NCBI RefSeq assembly: GCF_000208865.1
Contig: NC_018396.1
Location: forward strand, 6,132,514-6,196,513
Direction: 5' to 3'
From: Neospora caninum Liverpool
Lineage: Eukaryota > Apicomplexa > Conoidasida > Eucoccidiorida > Sarcocystidae
DNA: 64,000 nucleotides
Shown: one piece after another, positions 23,701 through 36,700 of the stretch
Numbering within the stretch: the stretch's first letter is position 1
Layout of the letters: each line of letters begins with the position of its first letter
Notes under the pieces: model-generated
The model's input: the letters and a program-made list of their open reading frames with translations, nothing else
What the model was told of the DNA's origin: nothing
The model's database searches: none
Position numbers and translations under genes: made by a program

Positions 23701-26700
23701 CGGATGGAAGGGGACGTACGACGTGTGGATCTATCGGAGAGTCCCGCACGCTCGAGAAGGAAAAGAAGACGAAAAACGGAAAGACGGAGAGAAGAAGGCA
23801 GGAAAAGGAAAGCCTACTTCCCACGGGGCGTCGCCGAGCGCGAACTCGAGCAGCGACCCGGCGCCTTCACCTGGAGCCTGCGAAGCGCCGACCTCGGCTT
23901 CGGCCCCCGGACCTCCCCCTCGTGGAGTGTCCACGAGTCCATCGAGTGGCAGCAAGAGTGAAGAGTCGGGCGACACGCAGGGAGAGGCGCGGGGCTGCCT
24001 TCCCTCGTCTTCGTCGCCCCTGGACGCGAAGAGGGAGTCTGGGTTGCCTGCGGCCGGGGACCGGATGGGGAAAACTCAGGCGGAAGAGGCTTCGAGCAGC
24101 CCCGCGCCTCCTAGCGCATCTGACGCCTTGGCGTCGAGTCAGCGGAGCGGGGAGACAAGGGAGGCAGGTGCCGCAGGGGACAACGACGAGAAAGGCGAGG
24201 CGAGAGCAGGAGAGAAAGATGAGCCCGCGCCGCTTCCCGCGTATGAATGGCGCGTGAAACGGTTCTCCGCGCTGATCCACGGCCACGAGAAGGCGTCGCG
24301 ACTTGCATCCAAGTACTGCGCGTATCTCGAACGCTTTGGCAGAATTCGAGGGCGGCTGTCGATCTGCAACACGTGCGGTCGGGAAGCGTGTCCTGGATGC
24401 ACGCCGACGAAGAAGAAAGCTGGAGGCTTGGATGCGTCGCCTCAGTGCAGAAACGGCCGGGACGGGGCCCACGGCGCCGGCGGGGCCGGCAAGGCTCCGA
24501 AGCGCCGTTCTCTGGGCAAGAAGGGCGCTGCTGGGGCGGCTGGGGCGGTCGGCGGGGACAAGGCGAGGAAAGGCACGAGCGAGGACGACACGGAGAGAGA
24601 CAGACAAGACCGAAGAGAAGAGAATGGAACTCCGGAGTCGCCCCATCGGAAACGCCCCGCCGAGCGGCGTGTCGAGAAGCAGGAAAAGGAAGGCAGAGAA
24701 GAAGACCGCGGGGAGGGAAAGAACGCCTTTTTGTCTTCAGGAAAGACCAGCTTCGAGAGCTCCCACTCCTTGGCGAGTAACATGCGATCGTCTTCGTGCA
24801 CTTCGTTTGAGACGAAACGTGCTTTGTCGCCCTCGTCGCTCGCCGACGGAGGAAAGAGGGAAGAAGGCGCCAGGGGCCGATCGTCCCTTGCCTCTGATGG
24901 GCCGTCGAGAGACACCGCCCCTCGGTCGCACTCCTCGAGCGCCTGGGCGTGTGGAAGTTCCAGGAGAGGCGCGAAAAATCCCGGTGAATCTCTCCGGCGG
25001 ACCGCTGTGCCTACGCTGTTGGGAGATAACGGAGTCGTCCCGCCGTCTCGTGCGGAGACTCAGGCAGAGGCGAGTGCTTTGCAGCAAGTCTTCGAAGTCT
25101 ACTCTGAGGCAGGTGAAGCGTGGGAAACACTGGCGTCGCCCGTCTGTTTCTCACCGTCTGGCTGTCTCGCGTCGTGGGACGCCGTCGGGTTCCTCTTGGG
25201 TGCCAGGCAGACAACGGCTGTGGCCCGACTCGGATCCGGTAGGATGAATGAAGCCGGCAGGAAAGGGTCGTTGGGCGCACTCAACTCAGGAGCCTCGTCA
25301 ACGCCGAAAGGCAAGGGGCTGGGAAGTGCAGGCAAAAGGGACAGCGTCACGCTCTCCTTCCTCGCGCGCGTCTGTCGGAAACTGAAGCTTTTTCTTCTCC
25401 TGCGCTCTCACACTGGTGCCTCCCGCGGCCTCCCTGGGGACCCAAAGTGTCTCTTAAGCGCCCAGACTGTGGATGGCAAGCCTGCACCTGAAATCGCCGG
25501 CTCTGCAGGGCGAGGCGAGGGGTCGGAGCCCGGTGCGGGCCCCAACGCCGCGGGCGGGCCGCTCCTCCGGCCGCTCGGTTCGTCGGCATCGGGTTGGTCG
25601 CCTTCCCGACAATCCGACGCACGAGCTGTCTCATCGCCTACGCCCCAGGGAACTTCCCCCGGCCACGGCGTTCCGTCTGCCAGGTCACCTCGACAGGCTT
25701 CCTCGCCACTGCCGCTGGAGCCGGCCTCGCCGGGAAGTCCCCTCTCTCCTGAGGCGTTTGCGGCTGGTGTGCGCCCGCTGCTGGAGACCGCGTGGCCCCT
25801 CTGTGTCCCTGGGGCGCCTCAGCTGGACCCGGAGACGCCGGATCCGCAACTCGCGTCTTGGCTCTCGCCTGCGGTCAAGACGGAGCCCAGCGGCGCGTCC
25901 AACGCAGAGTCGGGGACCGTTCGAGGGGGGCTTTCCAGTCTTGGAGAACCGCGGTCCAGCGCAGCGCCTGCCGCGTACCCTCCCTCGGCCGGTGGACAGC
26001 TCCCTTCCCAGCCCCGAGACACCCCGCCGGGGTCTGCGGCGAGCGGAGGTCGGTGCGGCCTTCCAGCTGCATTCGACGGACCAAGTTCGAGCGGCGCGGG
26101 CTATTCGGTCTCACCGGGATCAGGCTTTCCCGCCTCCGGTGCCTCGCCTCACGGCTCTCCGTTCTTTCCGGAGCCTTACGGCTTCCACCCCGCTCTCGGT
26201 GGCGAGTTCGCCTCTCCGCGGCCGCACGGCCCCTTCGCTTTCCCTGGCGCCCCAGGAAGTCTCCCGCCCGGCGCGTCGCCCATGGGCTCGTCCAGGCCGT
26301 CTCCGTTCTTGGACGCTTCCGCCCGGGGCCAGAGTGGAGACTCTCGCCCTCTCGGATCCCTCCGTGGCGCGGCTGCCGGGGCGGGACCGGGGGGAGGCAG
26401 GGGACCGCCGTTCTTTGAGTCCACTGCGGAAGGCGACCGCAGGTTTGCGCCCGGGACTGGAGCTATGGCGACTCCAGACGGGGGCGTGAACCGCCGGGGC
26501 CCGGGCGAGAAAGGGCGGGCGCCGAACGAGGACGAGAAGAAGAAGGGGAAGAAGGCGAAGAAGAGTGGGCGAAGTGCGGGTATCGAAGAGAGGCTGTCTC
26601 GGGAAGAAGCGTACGATGTCGTCGTGGAAGACGAAAGTGAGGCGAGAAGACAGGCGGCCTCAGCGACGGAGACAAGACGCGAGGTCGGGCAAGGCAAGGA

Positions 26701-29700
26701 CGGCGAAACGAACGGGACGAGCGACCAACCCGCAGATGTCCTTCATGGCTATTTCAAAGCGCGCGTCCGCAACAGACGTATCCGAGATGGATTGCTTCTT
26801 CGCATGGTAAGTGTGATTTCTGAAGGCTCTTGAGAAGCGACGAACTCGAGAGAGGGCAGTCTCCCCGCCTCCCGTTTCCAGTTTCGGCCTTGGCGGTCCG
26901 CGGTAGGTTTACGTCCCGAATTGCTTTGTGTGGGACTGGGGACGGGAGCGCTTGGGACAGTCGATGTATACGGGGGAGTCGACGAGGGGCGAGGTCGGCT
27001 TCCTGTCGCGCCTGGGTCGTCAGAGATATGTTGATTCGGTGTGCACGGTGGATCTCTCTTCTTTCCCAGACCGCCGTCCTCTTGGGAAAAGGCTTCTACG
27101 ACATGGAGACTGTCGAGCGCGGCGCAGCTCGCCGACGCGGCGCCTGGGGCGATCTTGGTGAAGAAGAGGAATCAGAGACTAAGTGTCTCTTTTCCAATCC
27201 CGTCTCGCAGAAACCGTGTGACTTTATTCTCTATTTCGACACACGCGAAAACCGGGTAAGCTTTGTTTCGCCTTCTTCCGTTTGCGCTCCCTTCGTTTTG
27301 GGCTTTTTCGGCTGCCGGCGGTTCTGGGCCTCTCGGAGTCCTCGTCCGTCTTCTCTGCCCCGGTGTCTCGACTGCCGTCCGTGCTGTGTGCTGTGCCGGC
27401 CGCCCGCAAGTACACGTTCGGTGTGTTTTTCCTCCGCCCTCAGGACGCGTCAGTGGCCCTTTTGAACCAGGCGCTGCCTGCCGCGCCGCCGAGACTTCCT
27501 CCAAGAAATGGAGAGTCGCAAGGCCGTCGCACCCTTCGCCAGCTTTACGATCACTTTTTGGAGCCCAAATGCCAATGCTTAGAGGACGTAAGAAGCAAAG
27601 AAGCAACAGACATTGGTTTCTGAACTTCCCCGTCCAGACCTTGGGCGTTCCTTCACTGTCGCGTTCTTCCGCCACTGCTCTTTCTCTGCGGCTGACTTCT
27701 GCCTTTCTTCCCTCTCTTTCTTAGCGTTGCGCCTGGACACAGATTACGCGCAGCTGGACGACCTGCAGCCTGCAGGGAAAGGAGGCGGCCTTGTCTTCTA
27801 TGGCGTCGATGCTATCTGGTTCGAATGTCGTCTCTCTGGACTTTACTTTTTTTCGTATGGTGGAGAGATCTCGGTAGCACCACCCCCGCCGCCTACACAG
27901 AAACAACTGTTTCTCCCTGTTCTGACTGCAGAAAACCCTGAAGGTGAAGCGCGGTGTAATCAACCTGTTAGGGTTCCCCCGCTTGTACGTGAAGGTGAGC
28001 CCACCCACTTCTGTCTCTTTCCTCTCTAAGGGATTCTCACTCTGGGATGTCCTTTTCCCCTCGTGGCAAGGCGGCGTTTGCAAACAACAGTCCCTTTGAT
28101 TCGTCCGTGTCTTCCGGTGAAGACTTGGCTGCCTCGAATCGCGTCGCTTTGCATCGCTGACGCCGGCCGAAGGGAGAAGCCTGGCACAGCAAGTGAATAA
28201 CCGTACGCCCCTATTCAACTATTCGCTTATTTCAGAGAAATGCTCTGAGCGAATGCATGTGGACATGCGTGTATCGCCACCTCCTTTTCGACATATATAT
28301 ATATATATATATGAATCTGAGACCTCGTGCGTGTCTTCTTGGTAGATTCTAGGTGCGCAGGGATCCGCGCTGACTGCTTCTCTTCGGGGCGTTGCCTCTG
28401 GTGGTTCGTTGATGAGCAGGGTTCCCTTGGAATGAAGGCTTCGGGAAGCGTGTGTCTGTACGCTCGTGTGCATATCTGAACAATGGGAGATCCGCAGATT
28501 CTCGACTTTTGTTCTATCCTCTTGTCTTCAGCTTCACTGCAGCATTTCGTGGGACGAACGCCTTTCTCTGTTTTCGTCTTTTCTCCACTGGCTCTGTCGT
28601 GAAGACGACTCGCTTCCTCCACCGGTAAGGCAGATCCAGAGTTTTTCACAGACTCTTTTTCGACACGCGTTTTCTGTGGACGCAGGGTCGGCTCTTTCCG
28701 CTGCGTTTTGCGGCCGTTCTTTCCGCCGTTTATCTCGGTTTCCGAAGTTCTGGCTGCATCCTTTCTCTCAGGCGATGTCTTTTGAGCGACCGCCTGTGCA
28801 GGGGCCACCCCGCGGGGGAGCCTGTGCAAGGCCGCGTTTAGGCAGGGAAAAAGGCGTCTAGACTTGTTTTTCTCGTCCACCTGCGCTGTCCTTGTGTCCC
28901 GTCTGGTTTGGCTGCAGTGGTCATCTCCGGAGCTGCATCCTGAGCTCTTGACTTACTTGGCGGAGTTGGGCCGAAAAGGCTTCGCCAGTGGCGGCGCAGC
29001 TGCGACTACGGCTGTGAACGCCCCAGATCTCCCCCTGGATGACGCTGCTCTGCTGGCAAAGAATACTGCACTGCTCCGGGCTTACATGCAGCAAGACACA
29101 GGCACCGCCGGATCTGGCTCCGCGGGCGTGACTCCAAGCGACAATGACCTGTCTCGGAAGGAAGAAGAACCCGAAGACACCGAGAAAGACAGCGCCCTTC
29201 TGCCTGACGGACTGGGGCCAGAGGGAAGTGGGAAAGGGGACGGGGAACGGGAGGAGGAAGACAAGAGGGGGGGCGGCGATGAAGGCAGCAGCTTCTGCGC
29301 CGGCTCGCCCCTTCGGCAGTCTGCCTCTGGGCCCCCGGCACCGGGCGAAAACGCGTCTCGCCCAAGCACGCCTCCGACGCCTGGCGGCCCGTCGTCTGTC
29401 GCCGCCGGTTGTGGAGTCGATCGCGCCCCTGCGGATGGCTGCGCCGACTCTTCTCCAGTCGCTTCGGAGCATGCGTCGCTTCTGTCTTCGCCTTCCGCCA
29501 CGCGCGCTGAGGCTCTGTCTGTGCCCGGAGTCGGCCTAGTCGACCTCTCGCTCCCCGACGGCGTGAAGTTCGACAAGAGCAAACTCGCGTTCCGCTGCTA
29601 CTGGCGCGAAGGCCACGGGGGCCTCTTCACGGTTGGCGCCGGCCCGGTCCTCTCGCCCTCGTCGGGCGGGGTGGGGGCCTTCTTGCCTTCGCGCCCGACC

Positions 29701-32700
29701 GTCTGCGCGGCGCAGAACAAGAGCCGCACGTTCAGCTGCCGCAAGTACGGCCTGTATCAGTCGCGCGTCCTCGCTCTTCAGGCGCGGCTTCTCTCCGAGC
29801 TGTTGTGGCCGCAGCCGCCCTCGCCGGCTCGCATCCGAGTCTCGGCCATCGCCGCAGTCGTGTATGGACTCACTGCGGCTCCGGTGCCGCTCGCCGATCC
29901 CTGGCAGGCCGTGTGTGGCGTGGCCGTCGCGGAGGACGCCCTGCGACAGCGAAGGGAGATTTGGAAGAAGCTCCTGGATCCCAGCCAGGAGCGGCCGGAC
30001 CCCGCGCCTCTCAGTCAACTGTCTCTGCCTCCGGTCTCAGCGCCGCCTCGCGGCTTTGGGCAGGAACTCGCGAAAGGCTGCGACGGGCAAGGCGAAGGTT
30101 TTCCCTGCGGATCGCCGTGGCCAGCCGAAGGGGAGACAGCGTTAGGGGCCACGGGAAACCCACGCGGGTTCGCGTCGGCGTGGGCGACGCCGCACGGGAA
30201 GCCCGGCGGAGACACAGACGCGGCTGAAGCACAGAGCAACTACGGCTCCGATCCCGGAAGCGTGGAAGGCTCAGCAGGGGCGGGCATGCAGCCGCGATGG
30301 TGGCCGAGCAATGTCTCAGAGGCCCCAGGTGCGGGCCCCTGCCAGGTCGGACTAGGCGCGGGGCCTCCTTTGCCGGCCCCCCAGGGTTCCCTAGGGCCCG
30401 GAGGAGACGGTCGCGGCGCCAGAATGAGCTACGACCAGGCTCCGGCCGACAGGTCTGCGAGCGGGGCTCCACGGCCTCCTTTTGCTGGGCCATTTTCTGC
30501 GGGGTCGTTTCCCCACCGCGGGCCTTCGTTCTCAGCGCCACCGGCGCATCGTTCACCTTTCCCGCCGGGGCCCGGGACGGCGGGACAGAGGCTGGCCGTG
30601 GACTCGCCTTTCCTGTCCCTGAAGAGCGAGGCAGTCCCGCAGTCCGGGATGATGGCTCACGCATCCAGTTTCGAGAAGGGAGACGGTTCTCAGGAAAATC
30701 TTCTCGCTAAGAAGAGGAAGACCGAGGGACCCAGTGAACCCCCCGCCCCCGACGAAAGACAGGTTACGAATGCCTCACGTGGCAAGGCGCTCGATGCAAG
30801 ACCGGCGGACGTTTCGGACGGCAGCGTTCCCGATGGCGGCTCGCCTCCGTTTTTCCCCCGAGATACCAACAGCGTCGAGGGCGGCCTAGCGCCGTGCCTC
30901 GGACCACACACTGCGAGCAGCGAAGACCACCTTGCAACACAGAATGCATCGTTCGGCTGTGGAATCAGTCCTCCCACAGGCTCCAGTCCTCCCGTCGGCG
31001 GCGGATTCCCCCAGCGTCCAGGGGGCGGCCCCACGGTGCCGTACTCGACTGCCGCGGGCGGGTCTTACGCGTCGGTCCCTCCTCACATGTCTCCCTTCTA
31101 TAGGCCTGGTCAGAAGGGCGAGGCCGATTCGACTTTCGGGCACGCACCGCCATCCGGGTACGATCTCTCGGCGCCTTCGCCGTCGGTGTCCCCGAAACTT
31201 CCTGTCTCCGTGCCTTCATTTGGGAACTTGGACGGGGGCATGAATGCCTTCGCGTTGTTCTCCCCTGGCATGCATGGCTCGCAGGGACACGGACGCGACG
31301 CCCCGTGGGGCCACCATCTGGGGACGAGTCAGGGCGAGGCGCGCGGCTCCGAAGAGGGCTACTTTGGTGCCTCTCGAGGCCCGAAGACACACGAACTCGA
31401 GGAAAGCCTTGGAGGACAAGGCGAGGAAGGTGTGGGCAGGGAGAGACAGAGAAAGCGCCGAAAAAGCGTTGTGTCTCTGTCTTCTCAAGACGACAATTCC
31501 CTCTTCGCGCCGACATCTGCGCAGCCTCCCTCAGTGCCGTTTTCAGCGGGAGACGGCTTAGGAGACGCCTCTGGAATCCAAGTTGCGCATCAGGCGGGGC
31601 CTCATTTTTCGCACGGTGGGTCGCCTGCGCCGTCCGTCCCGGACGCGAACGCGATGGCCTCTCAGCAAGGCGCAGCTGGAGGCCTTCCGGAGGCGCCGAC
31701 AGTCCCTTCAGAACTGGTGGACGGGAGCGTCAGGCGCCAGTCTGCGAGCATTCACGAGGACTTGCCAGCGTCGCGCGCAGCAGCGGAGAAAGCCGATTTT
31801 CCTGCTGAAGGCGCGCAGAATGCATCTGCCCAGCAGCTGTCGGCGGAGACGCTGACGTTCCTGTTGGGGGCGAACGTGGTGTGGGAAGAGAACGAGAAAC
31901 GCTGGCGTGTGCAGGTTCGGCCGCCTTCGCCGCGTGGCGACTGTGACAAAGAGAGCACGGATGGCAAACTGGGGGGCGACAAGAGAAAGAGAAAGCGAGA
32001 CAGCATTTCTTCGGGAACAAACAGAAGGTCATCTGCCGGGACCGACCCCGAAGACCACAAAGCGGGCACCCTCGAGTGGGTCTCCCTGGCCCAGCTCCAT
32101 CAAGCGCAGAAACTGCAGAACCAACTCGTGGGCAAGATGGAAAGGGGAAAGGGCGAAGCGGGCGACGAAGAGCGACTTGGCGGGGATGGACGCGGCAACA
32201 TCTTCTTCGACGCGAACGGCACGGATGAAAATGCCAAGAAGGCTGCACTTCTCAAAGCCAGGAGGTGGCTGAGGCGCCGAATCGTCCAGGGCCAGATCCT
32301 CGTTGCGGGCCTCAATCGGGACGGCCTCTTTTCCCCTCCGCCGGACGGACCCGAACGGAGCAGTTCTTCGGTGGGGACCTTCGCGGGGGGCTCGAGCGAG
32401 AGGCCCGTCGACCCCGCAGCTGTCCCTTCCTTGTCTCCTTTTTGTTCTCCGGCCCCTTTCGGCGCGCCGCCCGGGCCCCACAAGCCGTCTGCGGGCTTCC
32501 ACCCGCAGCCGTCGGCGCCTCACCCTACCGGCGACGCATTCAGGCCTCCGACGCCGTTGCCTGCGCCGCAGGCGCCCCTCGACACTCGGGCGTACCTCGG
32601 CTCTCCTCCCGCCTACGCTCCGTCCGACATGGCGCGACCGCCCTACGGCGGCAGGCCAGAAGGCGTGCGGGAAGAAGGACGCGCGGCGCCAGAGCAGGGG

Positions 32701-33732
32701 CGTGCATTCTTCTTCGACGACGGGAAAGTGGACGCCCGCGGGGCAGCAGGCGGCCAGTTCCGGCAAGGGACGCGCGTTCTGCAGCCCCACAGTGCGCCTC
32801 AGGCGCGCTTCGACTTTCCCCAACCTCCGATGGTGCCGAGCGGGCGTGCGTACCGGGGCGTGCGGGGCGTCCCGATGGGGACTCAAGGGCAAGGAGGCCC
32901 CTCGGGGCCGTACTACATGAATGGGTTCGCCGGGCCGAGAGGTCCCGCCTTCTCGAATCAGGCTGCGCTCCTTCCTGCGTCCTCGCCGTTTCCGCCTCGA
33001 GAGTTCGCCGGCGGCGTGGGGGCGCCTGCTGGCGCTGGGGGGCGGAGCGGCGGAGACTCGGGGCCTCACCTCCCTGGCCGGAATGCTCTTCAGGTGCAGG
33101 CTGGTTTCTCAGGTCTGCCTGGGCCACAGGAGCGGCCTGGGCCGGGCATGGGGCTTCCCTCTGGCTCGCCTCAGGCTGTGTTTCCACACGACCCCGAACG
33201 AGGGGAGAGAGGGCCTTCTTTTCCGGGGGCGCCCACAGTGTCCCCTTCGGGCCCGTTCGCCCAGACACCGTCCGGCGTCATGTTCATGGGCAGGGGAGGG
33301 CGAGAGGAGCCAGGAGACCTCCACGCGAGCCAGTGCGGGATAGCCCCTCACCCTCTTGGAGGCCCACGGGGCCTCACACATGCGTCGCCTATGCCAGCCT
33401 ATGGTGGAGGCACAGGAGGGGCCATGGTTCCGGCCGAGAGTGACGCCCGAAGAGCAGGCTGTGGGACGCCGGGCGCTTCCCATCCTGAAATGTTTTTGGG
33501 CCACGACAGACGGCTGCATCCTGAGATGTCTCCGCCGTCTGCGGCGCCATCCTGGGGATCCGCGGGTGCCGGAACTTTCGCGTCGCCTCCGGAGAACCGA
33601 CAAGGCCTCGCCACGTGGTCGGAGGGACAGGCAGCTTCGAACGATTTCTTTGTTTTCCAGGGCATGAACATGCATGCACCCGGTCCCCCGTTCCACCCGG
33701 ACTTGAGTAACCAAGCGAGAGGAGCCGGGTAG
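20744..33732 (+). CDS. Giant ApiAP2 transcription factor with three AP2-like units
   Basis: Seven exons, all in phase 0, join 20744-26806, 27070-27255, 27444-27587, 27725-27859, 27932-27994, 28532-28624 and 28918-33732 (TAG), giving about 3,832 residues. The start is the ATG at 20744 (GTCGCCATGG context, MDCEWGERTLGDRL); an in-frame ATG at 20684 would add 20 residues. Most of the protein is Ser/Pro/Gly/Ala/Arg low complexity. Three places show AP2 DNA-binding signatures. (a) 977-1000 (MYNGWKGTYDVWIYRRV) and 1167-1200 (EWRVKRFSALIHGHEKASRL) together form one unit split by about 165 disordered residues; a C-x2-C-x4-C-x2-C motif follows at 1208-1219. (b) 2442-2515 is the clearest: DGVKFDKSKLAFRCYW then SRTFSCRKYGLYQSRVLALQ. 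(c) 3210-3353, again split: NVVWEENEKRWRVQV, EWVSLAQLHQAQK and NAKKAALLKARRWLRRRI. The five middle exons encode a compact, ordinary-composition region. Function inferred: nuclear DNA-binding regulator. The exon 4 donor (GTGGAG) is weak, and a two-gene alternative is not excluded. Confidence 0.75.
28293..28312. repeat. TA microsatellite in an ApiAP2-gene intron
   Basis: About ten TA units in the intron between 27994 and 28532. Confidence 0.8.
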
Positions 33733-36700
33733 TCAGAGGTAGGGCGGCGAAGGCGGTGCGAGTCGGCACACGCTGCTGTCTTTCCCACAGAAAAAGCACC
33801 ACAGAACACCGAGGCTCGCCCCTTGGTCCTGGAAGGTTTTGCCGTGGAGGAGGCAGAGAAGAACCCCCGGGAAAGCGGAGACAAAGAAAGAGGGGAGCGA
33901 AGAAGAGAAATGCATGGACGGACAGAGGCGAACAAACCGACGAGCAAGTTGAAAGGGAGATATGCGGCACGGGGTGTATCTTTCAGGGGAACGAAGGGAT
34001 CGCCAGCGGAACAGGCGCAATGGGAGGCAAGAGCGGGGTTTCGGAGGTAAGCGAGAGGGGGAGGAAAGGACACGGGAACAGTTTTGCAGGGAAAAAGCAG
34101 AGGTCCCCCGTCGGCTTCACCGGCAGTGCAGAGGAAAGGGGAGTAAGAAGAGAAAGCGGATGGGTGGAGATGCATACAGGCAATAGGGCACAGCGACCAG
34201 AAATGTAGCACACAAGCTTTTTTCGACAAGACGGTTCGGCAGAGAAGCCAGCCAAAAGAGAAACAACGACACACAGGGTGTCGGACCAGCAGTCAACAGC
34301 AAAGTCTTGCCGGGAAGAAGGCGGGAAAATAGCAAGACAGGAGTATCCGGGAGAACGACAGCCACGCGGTTGCAGGGGCGACACTCTGCTCTCGTTGGGG
34401 CAGAGTAAGGCGGAGAGTGATCTTCGCAATACAGAGAAAGGAAGGAAAAGGGGGCACAACGCCTTTGCTGGCCCCAACTTTCTCTGTCGCCGAACGGGCT
34501 GTTGCGTGGACTATCGTCTCTGCTCTCGTTCCTGTAAATACGTCTTGTCATTTTTGTGTGTTGGAGAACCGTATGTTCAACGTCGCTTTCCCCCCGGCTT
34601 CTCAGCCGGTGTATTTCGGGATTTTCCCTCCACTCCGCGTGGCTCGTGGTTCCCTTTTCCTAAACACTGAAACGAGGCCGTTTGACTGCACCCGTGCCCA
34701 GACCCGCTTCGTTCAGTTTTCCGGTTCTCCTGGGGGGAGTGCGGGGGGGGGGGTGACACAGCCTTGCGTCTCGGTGTTTTGGCGTTTAGTGTTTCGGTCC
34801 TTACTCTGTATTTGTCTCGGAGAAACCGGAAAGCGCCCAGTTTTTGCGCACACGATTTGGAGACTCGACAATTGTGGACACAAAAGAGTGAGGAACAGAG
34901 AGAGTGGCAGTGCTTTTGCGTATGAAACGAATAAGCGTCTGAGCTGTCTCTGGAGTCTTTTTAGACGCCGTTGTTTTGCCAGTACCTTTTCTAGAAAATC
35001 TCGCCGACACACACAGAGCGGCGAGGCGATCTGATTTGAGCGCGCCTTCGCCTGAAGAGATCCGAGTTTCTTCCTTCATGGCTCTCTCTACCGCAGTGTG
35101 TTTAGCTCAGCCTGCCTGACTCCTCGGCAGACGCCCAAACGCGTCCACGCAAAGAAAGGGGAGGGGGCCAGGAAGGGACGCCTGCCGGGAATCTGTTTTG
35201 TTACGGCCACTGTTTCAGGACAGAACGGCGGATGCGCTAGCCCACTGCTTTGCCGACATTCGTAAAAAGGAACCGCCAAAAGTGAGAGACGACATGGAGC
35301 ACAAGAGTGCGCGTTCAACGTGCGGTTGAGCTCGCGCAGTTTAAAAGAGTTCGCGTGTCCTGCTGAGTACAAGAAATATGTACAGGTAGGCGTCGGTCCG
35401 TGCCCAGGAGAAACTGTTTCTGAGCCGGTGAGGTTCCGACAGGAAACTCCCTTCAAAGCTGGAAAGAAACACCAGGGAGATTGAAGGAAAACAGAATCGA
35501 AGCCGTGAGATGTACGTCCGCCAGGCTACCCACTGCAAAGAGTCCCGGTCCCCAAGTGCGGTAACTGGATACTGTCGCTTCAGTGGAGACCTTCAGAGGC
35601 GACTGTCGAGCTTCATTTTTACAGCTGCGTTGTGAGGGCGTTCCGGAGGGAACTGAAGTTCCGGTTGTGCTGAACTAGGTGGAGAAGAAAGAAAGAGCTG
35701 ACTCGATCGTTCCCTATATAATCAGGACACGACAGCGAGGCGCCTTGGAGGATGTCCACCGCCGGCAGGGGTTATCCTCGGTGTTGGAACGTAAATATAT
35801 CCTGCGCTTTCAGGATGCTTCGCCAGCGCTACTTTCGGCCTCTGTTCCCTCCCACGTCTCCGGTTCTGGCCTTCTGCATAAAAACAGACTGCTTGTGCTT
35901 GAAAGGCCTCCGTGATCCTCTCGGTGCTGCACTGAAACTGCGTCGTTCCTAGTCTTGGTGGTGAAGACGCGTCTAACAAGCAACGCCAAATCGGGTCCTC
36001 GGCTCCTCCTCTTCTTTGCGCTTGCCGAAAACGCTTCTGTCGCGGGTGTTGATTTGCCTGTACCCAACAACATGGATCAACTCCATCACACGCCCGCGAC
36101 GCTGGTGTGCAGTCGCTCTGCGGGGATCTGCACTATCAGAGAACTCAAACTGGATGAAATTTGAACTGAATATTTCGATGACTCTATGCGTGTCTCTTTG
36201 CACTCCACACAGGGTGTCCGTCCGCACCACGCCGACGGCTGTAAGCGGTCGCGCGTAGCTTGCGGCAACGCATCGATATAGACAGTTTCCTGGGGGCCAG
36301 GTTCGTGTTCATTTCACTCAGTCCGGCGCCTCCTGGTCATCGATGCTGTAACGGAAGACACTGCCGCCGCTCGCGCGGAACGAAGAGAAGCCTGCTCAGC
36401 TCCTGAGGACTGCTTTTCTGCCGATGCGAGACAACACAACGGGTGCCAAGGCCTGCCGTTGGATCCTGGTCTCTGTCGCTTTTTGGCGAAAAAACGCGTG
36501 AGAAAGGAACTCACACCGCCCGCAGCCTTCGCCTGGACCCACACAGCGCGCGCCTGTCGGCAGACGTCAACAGCTGGGGCCTTTCCTCTGTGCGTCGATC
36601 TTTTTGTCCTGTCGCCACGCAGCCACACAAAGGCCGTATGCGCGTGGAACCACCAGGTTTGTCGAGGCGCGGCGTCAACCAGAGACGCCTCGCTGACGTG

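Noticed and set aside
33399..34274. Minus-strand frame of about 290 codons
   Set aside because: It is partly antisense to the last ApiAP2 exon and otherwise lies in that gene's 3' region, with no family features.
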